A DNA stretch of 64,000 nucleotides from Devosia limi DSM 17137 (GTDB taxonomy: Bacteria > Pseudomonadota > Alphaproteobacteria > Rhizobiales > Devosiaceae): assembly GCF_900128975.1 (NCBI RefSeq), contig NZ_FQVC01000001.1, positions 349,595 to 413,594 of the forward strand, read 5' to 3'. The notes beneath the pieces were generated by a model. That model saw only the letters and a program-made list of their open reading frames with translations. It was not told the DNA's origin and did not search any database. The translations under genes and the position numbers were made by a program. Each line of letters opens with the position of its first letter. The stretch's first letter is position 1. This document shows, piece by piece, positions 26,149 through 34,874 of this stretch.

Positions 26149-27660
26149 ATGAAGGTCGGAATCGACATGGGCGCGACGACAGGATCTGCGCCTGCCCTGC
26201 TCGATCTCGAGGAGTTGCTGGCGACGCGTCTGCTCGTCCAGGGCAATTCCGGCTCCGGCAAGTCGCACCTGTTGCGGCGCCTGCTCGAACAGAGCGCGCC
26301 CTGGGTGCAGCAATGCATCATCGATCCCGAGGGCGATTTCACCACCCTGTCGGAAAAGTTCGGCCATCTCGTCGTTGACGCCACCCGCACCGAAGCCGAG
26401 CTGACCCGCATCGCCGCCCGCGTGCGCCAGCACCGCGTCTCCGTCGTGCTCAATCTGGAAGGCCTCGACGTCGAACAGCAGATGCGCGCCGCCGCCGCAT
26501 TCCTGGGCGGCATGTTCGATGCGGATCGCGACTATTGGTACCCGGTCCTCGTCGTCGTCGATGAAGCCCAGCTGTTCGCGCCCGCCGCCGCCGGCGAAGT
26601 CGCCGATGAGGCGCGCAAGCTCTCGCTTGCCGCCATGACCAACCTGATGTGCCGCGGCCGCAAACGCGGCCTGGCCGGCGTCATCGCCACCCAGCGCCTC
26701 GCCAAGCTGGCCAAGAACGTCGCCGCCGAGGCGTCCAACTTTCTCATGGGCCGCACCTTCCTCGATATCGACATGGCCCGCGCCGCCGACCTTCTGGGCA
26801 TGGAAAAGCGCCAGGCCGAGCAGTTCCGCGATCTGGCCCGTGGCCATTTCGTTGCCCTGGGCCCTGCCATTTCGCGCCGTCCGCTGCCCATCACCATCGG
26901 CAATGTCGAAACCGCGGCCCGCTCGACCAGCCCCAAGCTGACGCCACTGCCCGATGCGCCCGTCGATGCCGCCGAGCTGATCTTTACCGCCACCGCCGAG
27001 GAAGCCACCCGCCCCGTAGTGCGCCGTCCCGCGCCGCCACCGCCGCCCTCGACCAATGAATTGCTGGCCCAGCTGGCGCGCCAGCGGCCGGAGGTCGAAG
27101 GCCCCCCGCCGACGCTGTTCCCCGAGATCGATCAGGCCGAACGCGACGCCATCATCGACGCTATCATGGCCGAGCTGCTCGAGGATCCCGACGCCTCGTT
27201 CCGCACCGTCGCCGTGCTCTATCAGGATTTCCTGGTGCGCTGCCGCATTCGCCGCGTGCCCGGGGAAGCTCCGACACTCAGCAGCTTCAAGCGCAAGCTA
27301 GCCGTTGCCCGCGTCGCGCCCGATAGCGAAACCGCCGGCAGCGACGCCTGGCAGCAGGCGCTGACCATGTCCGAAGCGCTGACCGATGACGTGCAGGGCG
27401 TCTTCCTGGTGCTGGCGCAGGCCGCTGTCACCGCGGCCCCCTGCCCCTCCGACGCCACGCTGGCGCGCCTCTACGGCACCCATTCCGCCAGCCGCGCCCG
27501 GCGCCTCTTGACCTGGTTCGAGGAGCGCGGCCTTCTCGTCGTCCGCCTCGATTTCCGCAACAACCGCGTTGTCGCCTTCCCCGACCTCGGCTGCGAAACC
27601 ACCCCCGGCGACCCCAACGGCCCCGACACCATGGTCGACCTCCGCCCCGCCGCCGAATAG
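26149..27660 (+). CDS. HerA-like ATPase (DUF87 domain)
   Basis: A 503-aa P-loop ATPase of the HerA/FtsK group. Walker A GNSGSGKSHL is at about residues 36-45, Walker B VLVVVDEAQLF is near residue 136, and CRGRKRGLAGVIATQRLAKL is the sensor/arginine region. The ATPase core ends near residue 265. A proline-rich linker (PAPPPPPS) and a C-terminal domain with a winged-helix look (SRARRLLTWFEERGLLVVRLD) follow. HerA proteins usually work with NurA nuclease, but no nuclease gene is adjacent. The start ATG at 26149 has GGGAG 5 nt upstream. Role unknown; a DNA translocase or phage-like ATPase is possible. Confidence 0.78.
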   Translation: MKVGIDMGATTGSAPALLDLEELLATRLLVQGNSGSGKSHLLRRLLEQSAPWVQQCIIDPEGDFTTLSEKFGHLVVDATRTEAELTRIAARVRQHRVSVVLNLEGLDVEQQMRAAAAFLGGMFDADRDYWYPVLVVVDEAQLFAPAAAGEVADEARKLSLAAMTNLMCRGRKRGLAGVIATQRLAKLAKNVAAEASNFLMGRTFLDIDMARAADLLGMEKRQAEQFRDLARGHFVALGPAISRRPLPITIGNVETAARSTSPKLTPLPDAPVDAAELIFTATAEEATRPVVRRPAPPPPPSTNELLAQLARQRPEVEGPPPTLFPEIDQAERDAIIDAIMAELLEDPDASFRTVAVLYQDFLVRCRIRRVPGEAPTLSSFKRKLAVARVAPDSETAGSDAWQQALTMSEALTDDVQGVFLVLAQAAVTAAPCPSDATLARLYGTHSASRARRLLTWFEERGLLVVRLDFRNNRVVAFPDLGCETTPGDPNGPDTMVDLRPAAE

Positions 27661-27679
27661 CTCGCCGACTGAACCCGGC

Positions 27680-28543
27680 TTACCCCAAAACCTCCGCCGT
27701 GAACGCGAACCGCGCCTCCGCCCCCGGCGCCAGCACCACGCTATAGGGCCGCGCCGCCAGCTCGTCGGACCCGCCCTGTTCCGCCGCCGTCCCATGCCAG
27801 GGCTCGAGGCACACAAAAGGCGCCCCCGGCTTGGACCACAGTGCCAGGTTCGGCAGGTTCTCCCAGCGCAGGTGGATTGCCGGCCCACCTTCGGCCGCAT
27901 AGGTCAGCCCGGACCCCGCCCCCTCGGGAAAGACCATCGCATCCGCCGCAAACAATTCCGGCTCCAGCACCAGCCGCCCCGCCCGGAACGGCGATGCCAG
28001 CCTTTCCTTCATCACCAGTCCGCCCGCCAGCCGCACCAGCGCCGGCTCCGCCCCATTGTCCAGCGTCACGCTATGCGCCTTGCCCGCCGCCCCCGGCAGC
28101 GGCCAGACAAAGGCCGGGTGAAACCCCAGCCCGAACGGCATTGGCCTGGTATCGCGATTGCTCACCGCCGCCGTCACCGTTACCGCCCGCCCTTCGACTG
28201 CATGGGTCACCGCCAGCAAGAATTCAAACGGATAGGCCCCCGTCTCCTCTGAACTTGCCAACTCATAGCGGCACGACGTCCCGCTCGCCTCGACCAGCTC
28301 AAATTCACTTCGGCGCGCAAAGCCATGCTGCCCCATGCCATAGTGCACGCCCTCGATGCTGACCCGGTCCCCCGGCGCCCGTCCCACCATCGGAAACAGC
28401 ACCGGCGAACGCCCACCCCACCATTTCGCATCCCCCTCCCACAACCACGACCGCCCATCCGCCGTCCTGATCCCCTGCATCTCCGCGCCAAGGGACGACA
28501 CCTCGACACTCAGATACTCATTGCCAATGCCGGTCAGTGCCAT
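27680..28543 (-). CDS. Aldose 1-epimerase family protein
   Basis: A 287-aa mutarotase-fold protein. It begins MALTGIGNEYLSVEVSSLGAEM and has GDAKWWGGRSPVLFPMVGR and YGMGQHGFARRSEF, the active-site histidine strand. FGLGFHPAFVWPL and CLEPWHG follow, the latter containing the catalytic glutamate region. It matches the YeaD/LacX-like branch that acts on sugar anomers, perhaps phosphorylated ones. The start at 28543 has GAGGAG 7 nt upstream. It is convergent with the HerA-like gene. Confidence 0.82.
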   Translation of the reverse strand: MALTGIGNEYLSVEVSSLGAEMQGIRTADGRSWLWEGDAKWWGGRSPVLFPMVGRAPGDRVSIEGVHYGMGQHGFARRSEFELVEASGTSCRYELASSEETGAYPFEFLLAVTHAVEGRAVTVTAAVSNRDTRPMPFGLGFHPAFVWPLPGAAGKAHSVTLDNGAEPALVRLAGGLVMKERLASPFRAGRLVLEPELFAADAMVFPEGAGSGLTYAAEGGPAIHLRWENLPNLALWSKPGAPFVCLEPWHGTAAEQGGSDELAARPYSVVLAPGAEARFAFTAEVLG

Positions 28544-28727
28544 GCGTGTCTCCTCGATCAGCCCAACCATACCCATCCCCCACCACCGAACAACCCGCAC
28601 CGTGATGGAAGGGTAGGTGCCTCCGTAACCACCAACCTACACCCCCCACCGGGTCATTCCCGCACCCCACCGCCTCACCTCAACCCGCCCCCTTGCCACC
28701 ACCCCACACATCAGCCACACACCAGTC

Positions 28728-31208
28728 ATGCCCGCGCCCCTGCCCCCGCTGCCTATCGACGACGCCCTGCCCGCGCTCCTGACGGCGCTGGCGAACAATC
28801 CCTATGCCGTCCTCGTTGCCCCGCCCGGCGCCGGCAAGACCACGCGCGTGCCCCTGGCTTTGCTCGCCGCTCCCTGGCGCGCCGATCTCAGCATCATCAT
28901 GCTGGAGCCGCGCCGCCTCGCCGCCCGCGCCGCCGCCCGCCACATGGCGGGGCTGCTCGGCGAAGAGGTCGGCCAGACCATCGGCTATCGCGTCCGCATG
29001 GACGCCAAGGTCACCAGGAACACCCGCGTCGAAGTCGTCACCGAAGGCGTCTTCACCCGCATGCTGCTCGACGATCCCGAACTCACCGGCATCGCCGCCG
29101 TGCTGTTCGACGAATTCCACGAGCGCAGCCTCGATGGCGATCTGGGCCTCGCTTTGGCGCTCGATGCCGCTGCGCTCCGCCCCGATCTGCGCGTCCTCGT
29201 CATGTCGGCCACCATCGATGGCGCCCGCGTCGCCAGACTGCTCGACAATGCCCCGGTGATCGAAAGCCAGGGCCGCGCCTTCCCGGTCGAAACCCTCTAT
29301 CTCGAGCCCGATCCGCTGCAGCGCCTCGACGATCAGGTCACCGCCGCCACCCTCGCCGCCCTGCGCGACCACACCGGCTCGGCGCTGGTGTTCCTGCCCG
29401 GCCAGGGCGAAATTACCCGCGTCGCCGAACGCCTCGCCACCCGCGTGCCCGCCAATACCGATATTGCCCCGCTCTATGGCCAGCTTACCCCCGCCGAGCA
29501 GGACCGCGCCATCCGCCCTGCCGCGCCCGGCCGCCGCAAGGTGGTACTGGCCACCTCGATCGCCGAAACCTCGCTGACCATCGAGGGCGTCCGCATCGTT
29601 ATCGATAGCGGCTTCCGCCGCGTGCCCGCCTATGAGCCGGCCACGGGCCTGACCACGCTCGAAACCCGCCGCGTCTCCCGCGCCGGGGCCGATCAGCGCC
29701 GTGGCCGTGCCGGCCGCACCGCACCCGGCGTCGCCATCCGCCTGTGGAACGAAGGCCAGACCGCAGCGCTCGACCCCTTCGATACCCCCGAAATCCTTGC
29801 CGCCGATCTCGCCGGCCTGGCGCTCGATCTGGCCGCCTGGGGGGTCACCGATCCTGCGGCAATGGCCTTCCTCGATCCCCCGCCCGCCCCTGCCTGGGCC
29901 GAAGCCACGGCGCTGCTGCAAAGCCTCGACGCGCTCGATGCCAATGGCCGCCTGACCAGCGAAGGCAAGGCCCTGGCCCGCCTGCCACTGCATCCGCGCC
30001 TCGCCCATATGGTGGTATCAGGCGCCGCAGCCGGCGATGCCCAGACTGCGGCCGAACTGGCCGTCCTGATTGGCGAACGCGGCCTGGGCGGCGATGGCAC
30101 CGACCTCGCCCACCGCCTCGCCCGCTTTCGCAGCGACCGCAGCCCCCGTGCCAATGACGCCCGCAGCCTCGCCAAACGCTGGGCCAGCCTTGCCAATCCA
30201 GCCGATCGTCACCCTCGGGCGCGACCCAAGAACGGCGAACTCTCACCCGGCGAACATCTCGCCCGTTCCTATCCAGACCGTGTCGCCCAGGCCGCCGGGG
30301 CGCGCGGCCGCTTCCGCCTCGCCAATGGCCGCCAGGGTAGCCTCGACGACACCGACGCCCTCGCCGCAGCGCCCTTCCTTGTCGTCACCGATATGACCGG
30401 CGCCGCCGCCAGCGGCCGCATTCGCGCCGCTGCCGCCATCGACCGCGCCGAAATCGAAGCCATTTTCGCGGCAAAAACCGCCAATGAAACCGTGCTGAAC
30501 TTCGATGACGCCTCCGGCAGCGTCCGCGCCCGCCGTGTCCGCCGCCTCGGCGCCCTGCGCCTGGCCGATGAGCCGGTCGCCGTCGATGATCTCGAACGCG
30601 CCGCGCTCCTGCTCGCCGATGCCGCCGCCCGCCGCGGCATCGATAGCCTCCCCTGGAGCCGCGACCAGAAGGCCTTGCGCGCCCGCGCCACCTATCTGCG
30701 CCAATCGCTGGGCGAGGCCTGGCCCGATCTCTCCGAAGCCGCTCTGGCCGCCAATGCAACCGATTGGCTCGCGCCCGCCCTGTTCGGCGTCACCCGCCTT
30801 TCGGCCATCTCCGCCGATCATCTCGGCCAGGGGCTCGATAATCTTTTACCCTGGGCGCAACGCAGCGAAATCGACAAGCTGCTCCCCAGCCACTTTGCCG
30901 CGCCCACCGGCAATCACCTGCCCATCGACTACGCCGCCGAAAACGGCCCGGCGCTCGAAATCCGCGTGCAGGAGCTGTTCGGCCTCGACCGTCACCCCGC
31001 CATCGCCAATGGCAAAATCCCGCTGCTGCTGGTCCTGCTCTCCCCCGCCCACCGCCCGATCCAGACCACGCGCGACCTCCCCGGCTTCTGGCGCGGCTCC
31101 TGGAAAGACGTCGCCAAAGACCTCAAGGGCCGCTACCCCCGCCACTTCTGGCCCGAAGACCCCATCAACGCCGCCCCCACCGCAAGAGCCAAACCGCGCG
31201 GCACCTAA
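28728..31208 (+). CDS. hrpB: ATP-dependent helicase HrpB
   Basis: An 826-aa DExH-box helicase. Motif I APPGAGKTT is at residues 31-39, motif II DEFH at 128-131 followed by ERSLDGDLG, motif III SATI, and motif VI QRRGRAGRTAPG. A helicase-associated domain and the HrpB-specific C-terminal domain follow, ending in LPGFWRGSWKDVAKDLKGRYPRHFWPEDP, which is diagnostic. HrpB is related to the DEAH RNA helicases and its cellular role is poorly defined. It is transcribed alone; a set of intergenic palindromes follows. Confidence 0.92.
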   Translation: MPAPLPPLPIDDALPALLTALANNPYAVLVAPPGAGKTTRVPLALLAAPWRADLSIIMLEPRRLAARAAARHMAGLLGEEVGQTIGYRVRMDAKVTRNTRVEVVTEGVFTRMLLDDPELTGIAAVLFDEFHERSLDGDLGLALALDAAALRPDLRVLVMSATIDGARVARLLDNAPVIESQGRAFPVETLYLEPDPLQRLDDQVTAATLAALRDHTGSALVFLPGQGEITRVAERLATRVPANTDIAPLYGQLTPAEQDRAIRPAAPGRRKVVLATSIAETSLTIEGVRIVIDSGFRRVPAYEPATGLTTLETRRVSRAGADQRRGRAGRTAPGVAIRLWNEGQTAALDPFDTPEILAADLAGLALDLAAWGVTDPAAMAFLDPPPAPAWAEATALLQSLDALDANGRLTSEGKALARLPLHPRLAHMVVSGAAAGDAQTAAELAVLIGERGLGGDGTDLAHRLARFRSDRSPRANDARSLAKRWASLANPADRHPRARPKNGELSPGEHLARSYPDRVAQAAGARGRFRLANGRQGSLDDTDALAAAPFLVVTDMTGAAASGRIRAAAAIDRAEIEAIFAAKTANETVLNFDDASGSVRARRVRRLGALRLADEPVAVDDLERAALLLADAAARRGIDSLPWSRDQKALRARATYLRQSLGEAWPDLSEAALAANATDWLAPALFGVTRLSAISADHLGQGLDNLLPWAQRSEIDKLLPSHFAAPTGNHLPIDYAAENGPALEIRVQELFGLDRHPAIANGKIPLLLVLLSPAHRPIQTTRDLPGFWRGSWKDVAKDLKGRYPRHFWPEDPINAAPTARAKPRGT

Positions 31209-31558
31209 GCCCGCCCCAGCCCGAAAGCCCGCAGCCTTGCGTCCCCTCCCCCTTGAGGGGAGGGCCAGGGTGGGGGTGCTGCGCAACCGGTGGTTGGTGT
31301 GAGTGGCCCTCGGGTCAAGCCTGAGGGAAGCGCAGTGCGTGTCGCAGGTGCCAGAACAATCCAGCGATCCCAGCCCCCACCGCCGTCATCCCGGCGAAAG
31401 CCGGGATGACGCAGCGTATGCGGCTACTCAGGTTTCAGTTGCTCCACCCATCCCGGTGCTGACCTGTGAGGCGATCCCGATCCCTCAGTCGTCCACCCTC
31501 CCCTTGCGGGAAGGGATCAAGGGTGGGGGTATGCTCCCACACACACCGCAGCCTCACC
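31209..31558. repeat. Repeat-filled gap after hrpB
   Basis: About 350 bases without a gene. It contains two GGGGAGGG-type elements (31241-31290 and 31494-31536) and a perfect GTCATCCCGGCGAAAGCCGG-type palindrome (31385-31410). Confidence 0.75.
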
Positions 31559-32329
31559 TCACCGCCCGCGCATCCACCCCAGACCCGCGCTCGTCCCCGC
31601 CGCCGGCCGATATTCCGCGCCAACCCAGCCATCATAGCCCAGCCGCTCCAGCGCCTCGAACACCCGGATATAATTGATCTCGCCCGTTCCCGGCTCATGC
31701 CGCCCCGGCACATCGGCCACCTGCACATGGGCAATCCGCCCCTGCAGCCGCTCGAAATTGGTCAGCAAATCCCCCTGCATGATCTGCAGGTGATAAAAGT
31801 CATATTGCAGCCAGAGATTGTCCGAACCGACCTGCGCCAATATCGCCTCGGCTTGGTCAGTCGTCGACACCGCATAGCCCGGCATGTCCCGCTGGTTGAT
31901 CGGCTCCAGCAACACCCGGATCCCCGCGGCCCCCAGCCGCTCCGCCGCCAGCGCCAGATTGCGCACCAGCACCGCCTCGCATTCGGCCCGCCCGGCGCCC
32001 GTTGGAATGATCCCCGCCAGGCAATTGACCTGCCGACAATCCAGCGCCCGCGCATAGGCGATCACGGTGTCGACCCCCGCCGCAAATTCGTCCTGCCGCC
32101 CCGGCAGGCAGGCCAGTCCGCGCTCCCCCGCCGCCCAGTCACCGGCCGGCATATTGAACAGCGCCTGGCTCAGCCCGTGCCGCACCAGGAGCTCAGCAAT
32201 CGCCGTCGGCTCATATTCATAGGGCGAGACATATTCAACGCCGCGGAAGCCATCAGCTGCCGCGGCGCCAAACCGGTCGAAAAATCCATGCTCTGGATAG
32301 AGCATGGACAGATTGGCCGAAAACTTCAC
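31559..32329 (-). CDS. hyi: Hydroxypyruvate isomerase (Hyi family)
   Basis: A 256-aa TIM-barrel isomerase of the AP-endonuclease-2 superfamily. It interconverts hydroxypyruvate and tartronate semialdehyde. The N-terminus MKFSANLSMLYPEHGFFDRF and the metal/active-site segments LLEPINQRDMPGY and LQYDFYHLQIMQGDL match the family, whose usual length is 258. The start is GTG at 32329, which overlaps the msrB stop (GTGA); the ATG inside the protein would lose the first strand. No glyoxylate carboligase or tartronate semialdehyde reductase gene is adjacent, so the substrate could be a related 2-oxo sugar acid. Confidence 0.85.
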   Translation of the reverse strand: MKFSANLSMLYPEHGFFDRFGAAAADGFRGVEYVSPYEYEPTAIAELLVRHGLSQALFNMPAGDWAAGERGLACLPGRQDEFAAGVDTVIAYARALDCRQVNCLAGIIPTGAGRAECEAVLVRNLALAAERLGAAGIRVLLEPINQRDMPGYAVSTTDQAEAILAQVGSDNLWLQYDFYHLQIMQGDLLTNFERLQGRIAHVQVADVPGRHEPGTGEINYIRVFEALERLGYDGWVGAEYRPAAGTSAGLGWMRGR

Positions 32330-32736
32330 GCCCCGGTATCGGGGGTGAAATTCAGCGCCACGCCATTGATGCAATAGCGTAGCCCGGTCGGGGGCGGACC
32401 ATCGGGGAACACATGGCCCAGATGGCTGCCGCAACTGGCGCAATGGCATTCCGTGCGCACCATGCCAAAGCTGCGGTCGGTCGTGGTCTCGACCGATCCG
32501 GGTACCGGATCGTTAAAGCTCGGCCAGCCGGTACCGCTCTCGAATTTGAGCTTGGATTCGAACAATGGCTGGTCGCAGCCGGCGCAGCTGAAGGTGCCGG
32601 CGCGGGTTTCATGCAGCAGCGCACAGCTGCCCGGCCGTTCGGTGCCGTGGCCGCGCATCACCTGGTATTGCTCGGGCGTCAGCAGCGCTTTCCATTCAGC
32701 ATCGGTGCGCGTCACGCGATAGGCATGAGTGTCCAT
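32326..32736 (-). CDS. msrB: Peptide-methionine (R)-S-oxide reductase
   Basis: A 136-aa repair enzyme that reduces methionine-R-sulfoxide in proteins. Catalytic Cys122 is in RYCINGVALNF. Two zinc-binding pairs are present: Cys51/Cys54 (CAGC) and Cys99/Cys102 (CASC). The start ATG at 32736 has GGGAG 6 nt upstream; a second ATG at 32742 touches the Shine-Dalgarno sequence and is less likely. The stop overlaps the hyi start. No signal peptide, so it acts in the cytoplasm. Confidence 0.93.
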   Translation of the reverse strand: MDTHAYRVTRTDAEWKALLTPEQYQVMRGHGTERPGSCALLHETRAGTFSCAGCDQPLFESKLKFESGTGWPSFNDPVPGSVETTTDRSFGMVRTECHCASCGSHLGHVFPDGPPPTGLRYCINGVALNFTPDTGA

Positions 32737-32784
32737 CGGCATCTCCCGTCTTTTTCCAGAAATTGAACTTGGCCTAATGTCGTC

Positions 32785-32824
32785 TTGAGATTGTCGTGCG
32801 GGCACGCCATCACTGCAATCTCAA
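32785..32824. promoter_or_regulatory. Nested inverted repeat between msrB and the PPOX gene
   Basis: Perfect 9-bp outer arms TTGAGATTG (32785-32793) and CAATCTCAA (32816-32824) enclose a smaller CGTGC-GG-GCACG hairpin (32795-32806). It lies in the divergent promoter gap and may be an operator. Confidence 0.5.
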
Positions 32825-32918
32825 ACACCGCCTAGATATAGTACGCTGACCTGCCGTCCAACACCCCGCGCCGCGCCGTGGCGCCTCAAGACCATGTGAC
32901 CAATCCACAAGGCGCTCC

Positions 32919-33533
32919 ATGACCACCATTACCAGCCTCGCCGAACTCGAAGCCCTTTATAGCCCCGCCCCCGTCGCCGCCTCCACGGTCAAGGTCGCGC
33001 CGGCGATGACGCCCGAATATCGGCGCCTGGTCGAAGCCTCGCCCTTCGTGGCCCTGGCTACGGTCGGCCCCGAGGGTCTCGACTGCTCGCCGCGCGGTGA
33101 TCAGCCCGGCTTTGTGCGCATCCATGATGATACCACGCTGATGATGCCGGACCGGCGCGGCAATAACCGCATCGATTCGCTGCGCAATATCGTGCGCGAC
33201 CCGCGCTGCGCCTTCCTGTTCCTGCTGCCGGGCTCGGGCACCACTTTCCGCGCCAATGGCCGCGCCCATCTCAGCGCCGATCCCCAATTGCTGGAAAGCT
33301 TCGCCGTCGAGGAAAAAGCCCCGCGCACCGTCATCGTGCTGGAGATCGAAGAGCTCTATTTCCAGTGCGCCCGCGCCATCATCCGCTCCGAATTGTGGAA
33401 CCCGGCGCGCCACATCGATCCCCGGACCCTGCCCACCCCCGGCCAGATGCTCGCCGCCATGACCAATAACCAGGTCGGCGGCCGCGCCTATGACGACGCC
33501 TGGCCCGAACGCGCCAAACAGACAATGTGGTGA
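32919..33533 (+). CDS. PPOX-class FMN-dependent flavoprotein
   Basis: A 204-aa split-barrel protein of the pyridoxamine-5'-phosphate-oxidase-like family. Conserved blocks are PFVALATVGPEGLDCSPRGDQPGFVRIHD and TLMMPDRRGNNRIDSLRNIVRDPRCAFLFLLPG, then GRAHLS. This is the pattern of the MSMEG_1061-type flavoproteins, which bind FMN (or F420 in actinobacteria). The C-terminus has WNPARHIDP. Substrate unknown; a redox or detoxification role fits with the divergent msrB. Confidence 0.8.
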   Translation: MTTITSLAELEALYSPAPVAASTVKVAPAMTPEYRRLVEASPFVALATVGPEGLDCSPRGDQPGFVRIHDDTTLMMPDRRGNNRIDSLRNIVRDPRCAFLFLLPGSGTTFRANGRAHLSADPQLLESFAVEEKAPRTVIVLEIEELYFQCARAIIRSELWNPARHIDPRTLPTPGQMLAAMTNNQVGGRAYDDAWPERAKQTMW

Positions 33534-34033
33534 TTCGTTGGTTGGGGTGGCAGTCCGAACTACCCCCCACGGTCATTGTCGGCTGGTGACTGCGTTGACC
33601 GCAGCCAGCCACACCACCGGCCACCTTCCTCCCCCACCGGGTCATTCCCGCGCAGGCGGGAATCCACTCTTCCCGGCCCCACACCCCCAGGAATGGATTC
33701 CCGCCTGCGCGGGGGGATGGATTGTGCCTCAAGTGCTGCAAATCGACTTTACAATCGGTTATCCCAGCACCGTCATCACCCGGCTTGTCCGGGTGATCCA
33801 TCCTTGCTGCCCGAGGAGATGGATTGCCCGGACAAGCCAGGCAATGACGGGTGACGATCAATGCAAATAGGAAACACCGCCCGCAATCGCGCACCATTTG
33901 TCTTCCAACCGGTCAAGGCGAGACGAAAACGTCCGTTGCCGAGAACCGGAGCGGAGCGTGCGCTCGGCACGTGAGCACCGGAAGCGGAGGGAATGGGTGT
34001 TTGCAGACCGCCTTCACCGGGATGGAAGGCAAA
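33534..34033. repeat. Repeat-rich gap before the tRNA pair
   Basis: About 500 bases without a gene. It contains an inverted pair of GTCATTCCCGCGCAGGCGGG elements (about 33640-33720) and an inverted pair of GTCATCACCCGGCTTGTCCG elements (about 33768-33852). The remainder up to the tRNAs shows no coding signal. Confidence 0.75.
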
Positions 34034-34108
34034 TGGTGGGAGTAACAAGGATTGAACTTGTGACCCTTCGCGTGTGAAGCGAATGCTCTCCCGCTGAGCT
34101 ATACTCCC
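34034..34108 (-). tRNA. tRNA-Val (CAC)
   Basis: A 75-nt tRNA with encoded CCA. The 7-bp acceptor stem is GGGAGTA/TACTCCC with discriminator A. Anticodon stem TTCGC/GCGAA has loop TTCACAC, so the anticodon is CAC (reads GTG, valine). The T-arm contains GTTCAATCC. It is second of a pair; the first tRNA-Val lies 28 nt upstream on the same strand. Confidence 0.93.
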
Positions 34109-34136
34109 GTCGCCAAAGGCGAAAGTCTTAGAGAGA

Positions 34137-34211
34137 TGGTGGGCGTAACAAGGATCGAACTTGTGACCCCCTCGATGTCAACGAGGTGCTCTCCCGCTGA
34201 GCTATACGCCC
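34137..34211 (-). tRNA. tRNA-Val (GAC)
   Basis: A 75-nt tRNA with encoded CCA. Acceptor stem GGGCGTA/TACGCCC. Anticodon stem CCTCG/CGAGG has loop TTGACAT, so the anticodon is GAC (reads GTC/GTT, valine). D-arm and T-arm are almost identical to those of the neighbouring tRNA-Val(CAC), pointing to a tandem duplication. Confidence 0.93.
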
Positions 34212-34254
34212 ATCTCTCCGGGAAGGAAGGGCGCTAAGCCCTGCCAGTGGCGCG

Positions 34255-34284
34255 GATAAACCATGGAACCCCCCGAGGGGTCAA
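34255..34284 (-). promoter_or_regulatory. Promoter for the tRNA-Val pair
   Basis: On the minus strand, TTGACC (34284-34279) is separated by 18 bp from TTTATC (34260-34255). Transcription would start about 37 nt before the tRNA-Val(GAC) 5' end. Confidence 0.5.
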
Positions 34285-34316
34285 GAGGCCAATCGCGCTT
34301 TGTGGATATCCTTTTC

Positions 34317-34676
34317 TCAGGCGGCCAGAAGACGCTCCACTTCGTTGACCAGGTCCTTGAGGTGAAACGGCTTGCTCAGCACCGATGCATCCTTGGGCGC
34401 ATCGCTGTCGGGGTTGAGCGCAACAGCGGCAAAGCCGGTGATGAACATCACCTTGAGGTCGGGATCGAGCTCGGTGGCGCGGCGCGCCAATTCGATTCCG
34501 TCCATTTCCGGCATCACGATATCGCTGAGCAGCAGGGCGAAGGGCTCCTCGCGCAGCCGCTCATAGGCCGAGAGGCCGTTATCGAATGCCACCACCTCAT
34601 AACCCGCGTTCTTGAGTGCGCGGGTCAGGAACTGGCGCATGTCGTTATCGTCTTCAGCGAGCAGAATTCGCTTCAT
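34317..34676 (-). CDS. cpdR: Response regulator CpdR
   Basis: A 119-aa single-domain receiver. The acidic pocket is AEDDND (residues 7-12), phosphoacceptor Asp52 is in SDIVMPEMDG, the switch Thr is in MFITGFAA, and the conserved Lys is in SKPFHLKDLV. The NPDSDAPKDASVLSKPFH stretch is the signature of CpdR. In alphaproteobacteria unphosphorylated CpdR primes ClpXP at the cell pole to degrade cell-cycle proteins; CckA-ChpT phosphorylation turns it off. The start ATG at 34676 has GGAGAGG upstream. It is divergent from the N-formylglutamate amidohydrolase gene, a conserved pairing. Confidence 0.93.
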   Translation of the reverse strand: MKRILLAEDDNDMRQFLTRALKNAGYEVVAFDNGLSAYERLREEPFALLLSDIVMPEMDGIELARRATELDPDLKVMFITGFAAVALNPDSDAPKDASVLSKPFHLKDLVNEVERLLAA

Positions 34677-34874
34677 CAAACCTCTCCAGCCATTCTGGCA
34701 TTGAGTCGCATTCTAGCGCGGGATGTTTAAGCGAGTTTTGCGTGCGTGCAACCGCTAGCGGGTTTCTGGTCCCTTTTTTGCGATAAACTGGACAAGAACG
34801 TCGCCGCGCGCCAAACTCGCAGACAAATCAACTGCATTGCCCTCGCAACGGGGGCGAGCCCTTGGGGAGGCAGC

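Noticed and set aside
28680..30008. A minus-strand frame of about 440 codons opposite hrpB
   Set aside because: Low-complexity antisense frame; HrpB motifs on the plus strand explain the region.
33640..33852. Possible CRISPR array in the repeat-rich gap
   Set aside because: Repeats are inverted pairs of two different palindromes without regular spacers, and there are no cas genes.
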